Shown: positions 34,367 to 42,758 of the stretch, one piece after another
How the letters are laid out: every line of letters begins with the position of its first letter
How positions within the stretch are numbered: position 1 is the first letter of the stretch
Source: Nioella sediminis
GTDB taxonomy: Bacteria > Pseudomonadota > Alphaproteobacteria > Rhodobacterales > Rhodobacteraceae
Reading direction: 5' to 3'
NCBI RefSeq assembly: GCF_001879695.1
Contig: NZ_MNBL01000041.1
Coordinates: 62,001 to 126,000, forward strand
DNA length: 64,000 nt
Notes under the pieces: generated by a model
Database searches by the model: none
Seen by the model: only the letters and a program-made list of their open reading frames with translations
Told to the model about the DNA's origin: nothing
Program-made: the position numbers and the translations under genes

Positions 34367-35323
34367 ATGCTGCAGATGTTTCTTCGGCGCCTGTTTCTGG
34401 GTGCGATCACGGTGGCCATCGTCTCCATGATCATCTTTGCGGGCGTAGAGATCCTGCCCGGCGACGCCTGCACCGCCTTCCTCGAACGCGAAGCGCAGGG
34501 GCGCGTGCTTGAAAACTGCCGCGAGGAACTGGACCTCAACCGGCCCGCCGTCGTGCGATACCTCGATTGGGCGTCAGATGCGCTGCGTGGCGATCTGGGC
34601 GTGTCCGCCAATGGCCAGCGGTCCATCGCCGAAATGGTTGGCGCGCGGCTACAGAATTCGCTGCTGCTGGCCGCCTGCGCGCTGATCGTGGGCGTGCCGA
34701 CCGCCATCTTCCTTGGTGTCGTGTCGGGCCTCTGGCGCGACCGGCCCGTCGACCTTGTGCTGTCGACTGGCGCGATCTTTGCCATGACCATCCCCGAATT
34801 CGTCTCTGCCACGGTGCTGATCCTCGTCTTTTCGGTCTGGCTTGGATGGCTGCCGGGCATCGTGCTGACCTCGGCCAATGCGCCCGCATCCGAGTTTTTC
34901 CCCGAGATCATCCTGCCCGTGGTGGTGCTGGCCATGGTGATGACAGCTCATATCCTGCGCACCGTCCGCTCCTCGGTCATCGAGGTGATGAACAGCGATT
35001 ACGTGCAGATGGCGACGCTGAAGGGCGTGCCCTACTGGCGCATGGTCTTCCGCCACGCGCTGCCCAATGCGCTGCTGCCCGCGATCAACGTGGTGGCGCT
35101 GACCATTGCCTGGCTACTGGGCGGCGTCGTCGTGATCGAGGTGGTGTTCAACTATCCGGGCCTTGGCCGGATGATGATCGATGCGATCTCCGACCGTGAC
35201 CTACCGGTGGTGCAGGCCATCGCGCTGATTGTGGCCACGGTCTACGTCGGCGTGAACCTGACCGCCGACTTGCTGACCATGGTCGCCAATCCGCGCCTGC
35301 GCACCCTTTACACGAGGAAATGA
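34367..35323 (+). CDS. Peptide ABC transporter permease (DppB-like)
   Basis: A 318-residue inner-membrane permease. The N-terminus MLQMFLRRLFLGAITVAIVSMIIFAGVEILPGDAC matches the DppB/OppB start, and MATLKGVPYWRMVFRHALPNALLPAINVVAL is the EAA-type loop that contacts the ATPase. Six hydrophobic segments are visible. Next is the DppC-like gene, whose ATG overlaps this TGA. The ribosome-binding site is weak (GGCGGGTGGC), in line with lower expression than the binding protein. Confidence 0.93.
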   Translation: MLQMFLRRLFLGAITVAIVSMIIFAGVEILPGDACTAFLEREAQGRVLENCREELDLNRPAVVRYLDWASDALRGDLGVSANGQRSIAEMVGARLQNSLLLAACALIVGVPTAIFLGVVSGLWRDRPVDLVLSTGAIFAMTIPEFVSATVLILVFSVWLGWLPGIVLTSANAPASEFFPEIILPVVVLAMVMTAHILRTVRSSVIEVMNSDYVQMATLKGVPYWRMVFRHALPNALLPAINVVALTIAWLLGGVVVIEVVFNYPGLGRMMIDAISDRDLPVVQAIALIVATVYVGVNLTADLLTMVANPRLRTLYTRK

Positions 35324-36213
35324 CGGACATGAGCCTTGCCTCGATCCCGCAGAATTCGCGCCTTGGCCGCACCCTGTCGGTGCTGCGCGATGTCATGTCC
35401 CGCCCCTCTGGCGCGGTCGGTCTTTGCCTGGTGGTGTTTCACCTGATCCTGGCCGTAATCAGCCCCTATATCGCGCCCTTCGACTATCGCACGATGAATG
35501 CCGCGATGATGCTGACCGGGCCGGACGGCGTGCATTTTCTGGGCACCGACCACCTGGGCCGCGATGTGTTCAGCCGCACCATCCAGGGCGGGCGCGAGGC
35601 CATTCTGGTCACCGGTATCGCCACGCCCATTGCCGTGGCCTGGGGGGGGATGGTGGGCATCTTCTTTGGCCTCATCGGCGGGCGAGTGGACGAGGTTATG
35701 ATGCGCTTCGTCGACGCTTTCCTGTCGCTGCCGTGGATCCTGAAGATGCTGGTCCTGATCGTGACCTTCGGCACCGGGATCGAGGTGCTGATCCCCACGC
35801 TTGCTTTCTTCTACGGCATCCCCGTGATCCGCATCGCCCGCGCTGCGACCCATGATGTGGTGGCGCGCGATTTCGTTGCCGCCGCCCGCGCGCGCGGGCA
35901 GAGCCGCATGACGATCATGCGCAAGGAACTACTGCCCAACGTGCTCGATGCGCTGATGGTGGAAGGCGCAATGCGCTGGTCGTGGATGCTGCTGGCATTT
36001 TCGTCGCTGTCGTTTCTCGGCTTCGGAGTGTCACCGCCGACGCCAGACTGGGGGCTGATGATCGCCGACGCGCGCGGCTTCATGTCCTTCGCGCCCTGGG
36101 GCGTGCTGGGGCCAGTCATCGCGCTGTCGACGCTGATCATCGGCATCAACCTCACGGCGGACGCGCTGGCCAAGGCGCTTGGCATCGACCGCGCACAGAA
36201 GGCCCCGGTGTGA
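35320..36213 (+). CDS. Peptide ABC transporter permease (DppC-like)
   Basis: A 297-residue partner permease. HFLGTDHLGRDVFSRTIQGGREAILV is the DppC family signature; DFVAAARARGQSRMTIMRKELLPNVLDALMV is the EAA loop, and SSLSFLGFGVSPPTPDWGLMIADAR the conserved C-terminal loop. ATG 35320 overlaps the DppB stop (ATGA). A second ATG three codons on (35329) is possible. The downstream ATPase gene starts one base after this stop. Confidence 0.94.
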   Translation: MTDMSLASIPQNSRLGRTLSVLRDVMSRPSGAVGLCLVVFHLILAVISPYIAPFDYRTMNAAMMLTGPDGVHFLGTDHLGRDVFSRTIQGGREAILVTGIATPIAVAWGGMVGIFFGLIGGRVDEVMMRFVDAFLSLPWILKMLVLIVTFGTGIEVLIPTLAFFYGIPVIRIARAATHDVVARDFVAAARARGQSRMTIMRKELLPNVLDALMVEGAMRWSWMLLAFSSLSFLGFGVSPPTPDWGLMIADARGFMSFAPWGVLGPVIALSTLIIGINLTADALAKALGIDRAQKAPV

Positions 36214-36214
36214 C

Positions 36215-38248
36215 ATGACCGATACTCCCGTGATTCAATTGTCTGACCTGTCCATCGGCTTCACCGGCCGGGCCGGGCACACCCTGCCGGTCCTGCGCAA
36301 CATCGAGCTGACCGTGCGACCCGGCGAAAGCATCGGCCTTGTCGGCGAAAGCGGATCGGGCAAGAGCACCGTGGCGCTGGCAGCCATGGGCTATCTCAAA
36401 CGCGGGCTTCGGGTGTTGGGCGGTAGCGCCACGTTCGAAGGTCACGACATGTTTGCCCTGAGTCGCAAAGAGCTGGAAAGCCTGCGTGGCGGACATCTGG
36501 CGCTGATCCCGCAGAATTCGGGCCAGTCGCTGACGCCCACCCTGCGCATCGGCGCGCAACTGACCGAGGCGCTGCGCCTGCACAGCCGGCTTGACCCGGC
36601 GCAATTTCCCGCCCGTGTGCTGGAGCTTCTGGGGCAGGTGCGCCTGCCCGATCCGCAGGCGATCACCCGCCGCTATCCGCATGAATTGTCAGGCGGGCAG
36701 CAGCAGCGTGTTGCCATCGCCATGGCGCTGGCGGGCGAGCCGCGCGCCCTTCTGCTCGATGAGCCGACAACGGGATTGGACGTCACCACGCAGGCCCATA
36801 TCCTCGAACTTCTGCGCGATCTGGCGCGCGAAACCGGCATGGCGATGGTCTATGTCAGCCACGACCTTGGCGCGATTGCGCGGGTCTGTGATCGGGTGGT
36901 GGTCATGTATGCGGGCGAGGTGGTGATGGAGGGCAGCGCCCGGCAGGTGCTGACCGCGCCGACGCACCCCTATGCACGCGGCCTTCTGGCCTCGATCCCC
37001 AAACTCAGCGATCCGCATCTGCCTATGGCCCTTGGCGGCCGTCCCCCGGCACCGGGCGGCGCGGGCGATGGCTGCGCTTTCGTGGACCGTTGCGCGCTGG
37101 CCAGCGACCTGTGCCGAACCAGTCGGCCGATGCTTGCCCCCGGACCGGGGGGCGCGCCGGTGCGCTGCCACCATGCCGACCGGGCCGACACTCTGCCGAT
37201 GAGCTCTCAGGGCGATCACGCCGCGCGGGCCGAGGCGGGAACCGCCCCCGTCCTGTCCCTTCAGGATCTGGAAATTCGCTATTCCAAGCCGGGTATTCTG
37301 GACCGCTTGCGCGGGCGCGAGGATACGCGGCCTGCCACTGTCGATGACATCACGATCAGTATCGCGAAGGGCGAGACACTGGGGCTGGTGGGCGAGTCCG
37401 GCAGTGGCAAGTCGACGATCCTGAAAACCATCGCCGGGCTGCTACCGCCCGCAGATGGCGAGATCCGCTTCGACGGCGACGCGCCGCTGCCGCGATCCGT
37501 CGAACAGCGCGGCCCCGATCACCTGCGCCGCATCCAGCTGATCTTCCAGAACCCTGACGACAGTCTCAACCCGCGCCACACCATCGCGGAAATCCTCGAA
37601 CAGCCGCTGAAGCTCTATTTCGGCCTGTCCGGCACCGCCTTGCAGGATCGTTGCGTCGAGATCCTTGAACGGGTCCGCCTTGGCGGCCACTATCTCGACC
37701 GATTGCCGAGCCAGCTGTCGGGGGGCGAGAAGCAGCGCGTCGCCGTTGCCCGCGCCTTTGCGGCAAACCCGGACCTTGTGCTCTGCGACGAGGTGACATC
37801 GGCGCTCGACGTGTCGGTTCAGGCGGCGGTGCTGGAACTTCTGAACGACCTCAAGGCGGCGCAGGGCACGACCTATGTGTTCGTGTCGCATGACCTTGCC
37901 GTGGTGCGGGCGCTGTCGGACCGGGTTGCCGTGCTTTATCAGGGGCGGCTGTGCGAGATCGGGCCGTCGGCTGAAGTCTACGCGCTGCCCTCGCATCCCT
38001 ATACCGAGGTGCTGCTTGGTGCCGTGCTGGAGCCCGACCCCGACACCGTGCCCAAGCTGACCGCCGATGACGTGATCGAGCTGTCGCCACCCGCGAAGGG
38101 CTGCCCGTTCCAGCGCCGTTGCCCGCGCAAGATCGGCGCAAAATGCGACACCGACACCCCCCCGTGGCAGACCCGCGACGATGGCCACGCAATCCGATGC
38201 CACATCCCGCTGGACGACTTGCACCGGCAGCAACATGCCGATTCATAG
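36215..38248 (+). CDS. Peptide ABC transporter fused ATP-binding protein (DppD-DppF type)
   Basis: A 677-residue protein carrying both ATPases in one chain. Half 1 (residues 1-320): Walker A GESGSGKSTVALAAMG, signature ELSGGQQQRVAIAMALAG, Walker B ALLLDEPTTGLDVT, and the oligopeptide C-terminal region with cysteines GCAFVDRCALASDLC. Half 2 (from about residue 350): GESGSGKSTILKTIAG, QLSGGEKQRVAVARAFA, LVLCDEVTSALDVS (Asp-Glu kept, although Pro is replaced by Val) and cysteines GCPFQRRCPRKIGAKC. The Cys-rich tails are typical of DppD and DppF. Fused forms are known in Rhodobacterales. ATG 36215 follows the DppC stop by one base. Confidence 0.94.
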   Translation: MTDTPVIQLSDLSIGFTGRAGHTLPVLRNIELTVRPGESIGLVGESGSGKSTVALAAMGYLKRGLRVLGGSATFEGHDMFALSRKELESLRGGHLALIPQNSGQSLTPTLRIGAQLTEALRLHSRLDPAQFPARVLELLGQVRLPDPQAITRRYPHELSGGQQQRVAIAMALAGEPRALLLDEPTTGLDVTTQAHILELLRDLARETGMAMVYVSHDLGAIARVCDRVVVMYAGEVVMEGSARQVLTAPTHPYARGLLASIPKLSDPHLPMALGGRPPAPGGAGDGCAFVDRCALASDLCRTSRPMLAPGPGGAPVRCHHADRADTLPMSSQGDHAARAEAGTAPVLSLQDLEIRYSKPGILDRLRGREDTRPATVDDITISIAKGETLGLVGESGSGKSTILKTIAGLLPPADGEIRFDGDAPLPRSVEQRGPDHLRRIQLIFQNPDDSLNPRHTIAEILEQPLKLYFGLSGTALQDRCVEILERVRLGGHYLDRLPSQLSGGEKQRVAVARAFAANPDLVLCDEVTSALDVSVQAAVLELLNDLKAAQGTTYVFVSHDLAVVRALSDRVAVLYQGRLCEIGPSAEVYALPSHPYTEVLLGAVLEPDPDTVPKLTADDVIELSPPAKGCPFQRRCPRKIGAKCDTDTPPWQTRDDGHAIRCHIPLDDLHRQQHADS

Positions 38249-38346
38249 CCTGCCTGCATAGGTGCCGGATCAATTTCGATTGGCCCGGATTTTTGCAGCC
38301 GGTCTAAGGTGTTGGCATGAAACCGCAGAGCTGACAGGGGGCCGCC

Positions 38347-39540
38347 ATCGCCCGTCCGACCGACACCGACCGATCTCGCATCTTCTGCACCGAGGATGCC
38401 CGCAGGATCGCGCAGAAACGCCTGCCGCGCGTCATCTTCGATTTCATCGAAGGCGCGGCGGGGCGCGAGGTGGCGACCGCCCGCAACCAGACCCGGTTTG
38501 ACGAGATCACCCTGCAACCGCGTGTGCTTGAAAATGTCGGCGCGCGTCGTCTGGAAACCCGGTTTCTGGGGCGGAGGCATGGCCTGCCCTTCGGGATCGC
38601 GCCCATGGGCATGTGCAACCTGACCCATCCCGACGCCGACCGGGCGCTGGCCCGCGCGGCAAGCCGCTTCGACATTCCGCTCTGCCTGTCTTCTGCGGCA
38701 TCAAGCTCTATCGAGGAGATGCGGGACTGGGCCGGGGATCATGCGTGGTTTCAGTTGTATGTCGGCGCGTCGATGGAGCAATCGCTGGATATGGTCCATC
38801 GTGCGAAGGCGGCGGGCTATGACACGTTGATCCTGACCGTGGATGTCCCGCAGGTGGCGCGCCGCACCCGCGACCTACGCAACGGCTTCCAGATGCCGTT
38901 TCGCATGACGCCCCGGCTTTTGTGGGATTTTGCCAGCCATCCGAGTTGGTCCCTCTCGATGCTGTGGAATGGCGCGCCGGAGCCGCGCAATTTCTCGACC
39001 AGCGCGACGGCCACCAGGTTTGACCGCAGCGCCAGCCGCGCCGGGGCGGATTGGGCGTTTCTGGATCGTCTGCGCGACCTGTGGCCGGGACGGCTGATCG
39101 TCAAGGGCGTCGGTTCCAACCAGGATGCGCGGCGCATCCAGGCGGCGGGGGTTGACGCGATCCAGGTTTCGAACCATGGCGGGCGGCAATTGGACAGCGT
39201 GCCTGCCGCCATCGACCTGCTGCCGCGCATTCGTGCGGCGGTTGGCCCCGATTATCCGCTGATCTTCGACAGCGGCCTGCGCAATGGCGAAGACATCGTC
39301 AAAGCCTTGGCGCTTGGGGCGGATTTCGTGATGCTGGGGCGCCCGCTGCTCTACGCGCTCGGGGCCGAGGGCGCGCACGGCCTCGACACCCTGATCCGCA
39401 TATTGGCCGAGGAAACCAGCCTGACGCTGGCGCAAGTGGGCCTGACCGGTATCAGTTCGGTCAATGCCGGGATCCTTGCCGACGCTTCAGACATGCCCAA
39501 GCCAAAACCGGCGGCGCGGACCGCCCTGACAGCCTATTGA
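38347..39540 (+). CDS. FMN-dependent 2-hydroxyacid dehydrogenase, without a canonical start codon
   Basis: FMN_dh family (lactate/glycolate/mandelate-type) enzyme oxidising a 2-hydroxyacid to the 2-ketoacid. Family sequence begins by 38386 (IFCTEDARRIAQKRLPRVIF, DFIEGAA), then GLPFGIAPMGMCNLTHPDAD, WFQLYV, LTVDVPQVARRTRDLRNGF, the active-site VSNHGGRQLD (His and Arg) and DSGLRNGEDIVKALALGADF for FMN phosphate. Upstream of this the frame has no ATG, GTG or TTG back to a TGA at 38332. An ATC at 38347, five bases behind AGGGGG, is the best-placed initiator. An in-frame ATG at 38317 is cut off by that TGA after five codons (MKPQS). Choosing the GTG at 38470 would delete about 40 conserved residues. 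So it is either a rare ATC start, read-through, or a recent loss of the start. Confidence 0.82.
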   Translation: MARPTDTDRSRIFCTEDARRIAQKRLPRVIFDFIEGAAGREVATARNQTRFDEITLQPRVLENVGARRLETRFLGRRHGLPFGIAPMGMCNLTHPDADRALARAASRFDIPLCLSSAASSSIEEMRDWAGDHAWFQLYVGASMEQSLDMVHRAKAAGYDTLILTVDVPQVARRTRDLRNGFQMPFRMTPRLLWDFASHPSWSLSMLWNGAPEPRNFSTSATATRFDRSASRAGADWAFLDRLRDLWPGRLIVKGVGSNQDARRIQAAGVDAIQVSNHGGRQLDSVPAAIDLLPRIRAAVGPDYPLIFDSGLRNGEDIVKALALGADFVMLGRPLLYALGAEGAHGLDTLIRILAEETSLTLAQVGLTGISSVNAGILADASDMPKPKPAARTALTAY

Positions 39541-39545
39541 AAGAC

Positions 39546-41288
39546 ATGGAACAGAACATGACAGCCAAGCATCAGATCAGGGGCGGCGCCTTGCTGGCCC
39601 GGGCGTTCAAGGAAAAGGGGGTGGAGCATGCCTTTACCCTTGCGGGTGGGTTCTGCAACCCGGCGCTGGAAGGCTTCATGGAATGCCAGATGCCTGTGAT
39701 CAACTGCCCGCATGAACAGATCGCCGGTCATCTTGCGGACGGGCACGCGCGGATCACCCGCAAGCCGACGCTCTGCCTTGTGGGGCCGGAAGGCTTTGCC
39801 AACGCGGTTCCGGCGATGTTGGAAGCCTGGGGCGAGCGGTCTCCGGTCATCTTCGTCACCGGGTCCTCGACCCTGAAACGACAAGGCGCTGGCGGGTTCA
39901 AGGAGATCGACGATGTGGCGATTGCTGCGCCGCTGACCAAGTATTCCGAACAGATCGTCGACGGCAACCGCATCAGTGAATTCGTCGACCGCGCCTGGAA
40001 GGCCGCAACCACAGGCTATCCCGGCCCGGTGCATCTGAGCCTGCCGGTCGATATCATGTTCTCGTCCTTCGACGAGGATGCGGGCCGGGATGAACGCCCT
40101 TTCAATCGCACCGCGCAACCGGTGCCCCGCGCCTGGCCGGACCCTGCGGCGCTTGCGCCGGTGCTGGACAGGATCAGGCGCGCCGAACGCCCGGTGATTA
40201 TCGCAGGGCACGGCGTCTGGTGGTCAAAATCCGAAAGGAACCTGGCCGCGGCGGGCAACAAGCTGCGCATTCCGGTCTACAACGTGCCCTATCACACCAA
40301 GAACCTGGGTGAGGAAACCGAGTGCTATATCGGGCTGGCCGATTTCCACCAGTTCCACCCGTCAAAGCCCGCAATCCACGAGGCGGACGTGGTGGTGATG
40401 GTCGGCTGCCGGTTGGACAACCAGATGAATTTCGGAAACCCGCCTTTCATTCCGGCGGGGACCACGCTGATCTGCGTGAATGGCAGCCATGAGGAGCTGG
40501 ACTACAACCACGGCGCCGACATGCCGCTGCTCTCCGATCCCGGCGCGTTTCTCGACGCCCTGGCGGGGATTGATCAAAGCTGGGACAGCTGGTTTGCCCT
40601 GCAACAGCAGCGTCGCGCCGAATGGGTGCAGGAATGGACCGACCATCTGGACCAGGAGCACGCCCGCGACATTACTGAGGGCCGCAAGATGCACCCTCTG
40701 CAACTGGCCGTCGATGTTCAGGCCGAAATGCAGGATGGCGATTGGCTGGTCTTCGATGGCGGCAACACGCATTTCTGGAACGAGATCGCCACCAACATCG
40801 CCGCCAAGCGTGGCCGGAAACTGGGTGGCATCCTGCATCCGGGCAATTACAGCCTGCTCGGGGTCGGCGTGTCCTTCGCGATGTCGGCCAAGAGCGTGCA
40901 TCCCGACAAAACGGTGGTTCTGGTCTCGGGCGACGGTGCGTTCCTGTCGGGCGGCCTGTCCATCGAGGCCTGTTTTCAGGAAAACCGCCCCATCGTGGTG
41001 GTGATCGACAACAATGGCGGGCTGGACTGCATTTCGCAGCAGCAAGAGCGTCTCTTTGCGAATGGCCGCCATTTCGCCACCGATTTCCGCGATATTCCGT
41101 TCCACGCGATGTTCGAGGGGTTGGGCGGGCATGGCGAACTGGTCACGCGGCGCGAAGAGCTTGCCCCGGCCCTGAGGCGCGCCATAGCCAGCGGCAAGAC
41201 GGCCTGCATAAACGTGAAATGCCGGGGCGTGATAAGCCCGATCGTGGCCGCCACATCCGACAAACGCGACAAGGCGTCAATCGAATGA
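39546..41288 (+). CDS. Thiamine-diphosphate-dependent enzyme (acetolactate synthase/decarboxylase-like)
   Basis: A 580-residue ThDP enzyme of the acetolactate synthase/benzoylformate decarboxylase superfamily. The cofactor-activating glutamate is in NCPHEQIAGHLADGHARI (about residue 61); the middle domain has VIIAGHGVWWSKSERNLAAAG; the ThDP/Mg motif is SGDGAFLSGG...VVVIDNNGG (GDG-N25-NN). ATG 39546 is six bases behind the hydroxyacid dehydrogenase stop; 39558 is an alternative. Placed directly after a 2-hydroxyacid dehydrogenase, it would suitably decarboxylate or carboligate the resulting 2-ketoacid, as MdlC follows MdlB in mandelate catabolism. The substrate is unknown, and nearby genes argue against plain branched-chain amino acid synthesis (no small subunit). 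Confidence 0.87.
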   Translation: MEQNMTAKHQIRGGALLARAFKEKGVEHAFTLAGGFCNPALEGFMECQMPVINCPHEQIAGHLADGHARITRKPTLCLVGPEGFANAVPAMLEAWGERSPVIFVTGSSTLKRQGAGGFKEIDDVAIAAPLTKYSEQIVDGNRISEFVDRAWKAATTGYPGPVHLSLPVDIMFSSFDEDAGRDERPFNRTAQPVPRAWPDPAALAPVLDRIRRAERPVIIAGHGVWWSKSERNLAAAGNKLRIPVYNVPYHTKNLGEETECYIGLADFHQFHPSKPAIHEADVVVMVGCRLDNQMNFGNPPFIPAGTTLICVNGSHEELDYNHGADMPLLSDPGAFLDALAGIDQSWDSWFALQQQRRAEWVQEWTDHLDQEHARDITEGRKMHPLQLAVDVQAEMQDGDWLVFDGGNTHFWNEIATNIAAKRGRKLGGILHPGNYSLLGVGVSFAMSAKSVHPDKTVVLVSGDGAFLSGGLSIEACFQENRPIVVVIDNNGGLDCISQQQERLFANGRHFATDFRDIPFHAMFEGLGGHGELVTRREELAPALRRAIASGKTACINVKCRGVISPIVAATSDKRDKASIE

Positions 41289-41626
41289 GCGCGACTGTGT
41301 CCACCCATACACTCAGCGGTCTCGACGGCACCCATGCCGGTGGCGTGCGGGTGACGCTGACCCGGATCACCGGCACGCCAGAGCAGCTGTTCAGCGTCGA
41401 TACCGACGAGGGCGGGCGGCTGAGCCAGCAGGTTGATCTGACCAGTGCCGATCCCGGCGATCTCTACGAGCTCAGCTTCGCAACCGGCCCCTATTGGGCC
41501 GATAGGGGCGCATCGCCGCTTGTACAACAGATTGCCCTGCGCCTTCATATGCCCGACCCGGACGGGCGCTATCACCTTCCGGTCATCCTGTCCCCCAACA
41601 GCAGCGCCCATTGGTGGTCGCGCTGA
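41285..41626 (+). CDS. Transthyretin/hydroxyisourate-hydrolase-like protein with altered active site
   Basis: A 113-residue protein with the HIUase/transthyretin fold. It opens STHTLSGLDGTHAGGVRVTL (compare STHVLDT-x-x-G-x-PA in UraH), has DEGGRLSQ at the Arg47 position, ELSFATGPYW in the middle and RYHLPVILSPNSS near the end, keeping both expected histidines. The C-terminal YRGS tetrapeptide that closes the UraH active site is missing; the protein ends AHWWSR instead. ATG 41285 overlaps the ThDP gene stop (ATGA). No other purine gene is near, so it may hydrolyse a different ring or ester in this pathway. Hence no uraH symbol is given. Confidence 0.8.
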   Translation: MSATVSTHTLSGLDGTHAGGVRVTLTRITGTPEQLFSVDTDEGGRLSQQVDLTSADPGDLYELSFATGPYWADRGASPLVQQIALRLHMPDPDGRYHLPVILSPNSSAHWWSR

Positions 41627-41643
41627 TCAATAAGGCCAATTCC

Positions 41644-42756
41644 ATGTCCGACGGTCTGAACATGTCGCGCCGCATCCGGCGCACCCCCTATACGGATCGC
41701 GTCGAAGCCGTCGGGGTTCGCGGCTTTTCCGTGGTCAACCACATGCTGTTGCCCAAGGCGTTCCAACCGAGCGTCGAGGAAGATTACTGGCACCTGCGAG
41801 AGCACGTGCAGATCTGGGACGTTTCCTGCCAGCGACAGGTGCAGATCAGCGGCCCGGATGCCGCACGGCTTGTGCAATGGATGACCCCCCGCGATATCTC
41901 GAACGCGAAGGTTGGCGATTGCCTCTATGTGCCGCTGGTCGATCACAAGGGCGGGCTGGTCAATGACCCGGTGCTGCTGAAACTGGCCGAGGACCGGTTC
42001 TGGCTGTCCATCGCCGACAGCGATGTGCTGCTTTACGCGCTCGGGCTGGCGATTGGTGCGGGGATGCAGGTGGAGATCGAGGAACCCGACGTGTCGCCGC
42101 TGGCCGTGCAGGGACCGAAGGCCGAAGACCTGATGGCCCGTATCTTCGGGGACGGCATCCGCGAGGTCGGGTTCTTCAAATTCGCCCGGTTCGACGTCGA
42201 AGGCACGTCTCAGATCATTGCCCGGTCCGGCTATTCCCGACAGGGCGGCTTCGAGATCTACCTTGAAGGCGGGCATCTCGGCCCGGCCCTGTGGGATCGG
42301 ATCTGGCAGGCGGGTCAGGCGTTCAACATCACCCCTGGCTGCCCCAACCTGATCGAGCGGATCGAGGGTGGAATGTTTTCCTACGGCAACGAGATGACAC
42401 GCCAGAATTCTCCGCTGGAACTGGGGTTGGCCAAGTTCTGCAAGCTGGACGGGTCCGTGAGTTGCCTTGGGTTGGCGGCATTGCAAGACCTTGCGCACAA
42501 GGGCGTTTCACGGGAAATCCGCGGGCTGCGCTTTGACGGCGGGCCGGTTCCCACCTGTTCCATCCCGTGGCCGGTGATGGTGGGCGACAGGCAGGTCGGT
42601 CAGATCACGTCGGGCATCTGGTCGCCGCGCTTTTGCCAGAACGTGGGCCTGTCCCTGATTGACAGAGGCTACTGGGACATCGGCCAGGTGGTGCGCGTGC
42701 TCACCCCTGACGGAATGGACCGCGAGGGCGAGATCGTTCCGCTGCCGATGGTCTAG
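41644..42756 (+). CDS. GcvT-family, DmdA-like tetrahydrofolate-dependent methyltransferase
   Basis: A 370-residue protein of the aminomethyltransferase fold. The beginning SRRIRRTPYTDRVEAVGVRG, NHMLLPKAF, DYWHLREHVQIWDVSCQRQV and the centre SPLAVQGPKAEDLMARIFGD, IARSGYSRQGGFEIYLE, PGCPNLIERIEGGMFSYGNE follow the pattern I know from DMSP demethylase DmdA rather than glycine-cleavage GcvT. DmdA moves a methyl group from dimethylsulfoniopropionate to tetrahydrofolate. DmdA-like paralogues with other substrates exist, and the 2-hydroxyacid/ThDP context is not that of known DMSP genes, so the exact methyl donor is open. ATG 41644 lies 17 bases after the previous stop. Last gene of the plus-strand run; its stop is two bases from the convergent LysR stop. 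Confidence 0.82.
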   Translation: MSDGLNMSRRIRRTPYTDRVEAVGVRGFSVVNHMLLPKAFQPSVEEDYWHLREHVQIWDVSCQRQVQISGPDAARLVQWMTPRDISNAKVGDCLYVPLVDHKGGLVNDPVLLKLAEDRFWLSIADSDVLLYALGLAIGAGMQVEIEEPDVSPLAVQGPKAEDLMARIFGDGIREVGFFKFARFDVEGTSQIIARSGYSRQGGFEIYLEGGHLGPALWDRIWQAGQAFNITPGCPNLIERIEGGMFSYGNEMTRQNSPLELGLAKFCKLDGSVSCLGLAALQDLAHKGVSREIRGLRFDGGPVPTCSIPWPVMVGDRQVGQITSGIWSPRFCQNVGLSLIDRGYWDIGQVVRVLTPDGMDREGEIVPLPMV

Positions 42757-42758
42757 GA

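Noticed and set aside
39546-41288. Assignment of the ThDP enzyme as IlvB (acetolactate synthase) or oxalyl-CoA decarboxylase
   Set aside because: No small subunit IlvN or CoA-transferase gene is adjacent, and its neighbours indicate a catabolic role, so I leave the reaction open.
41285-41626. Naming the transthyretin-like gene uraH
   Set aside because: The YRGS motif is missing and no urate pathway genes are near.
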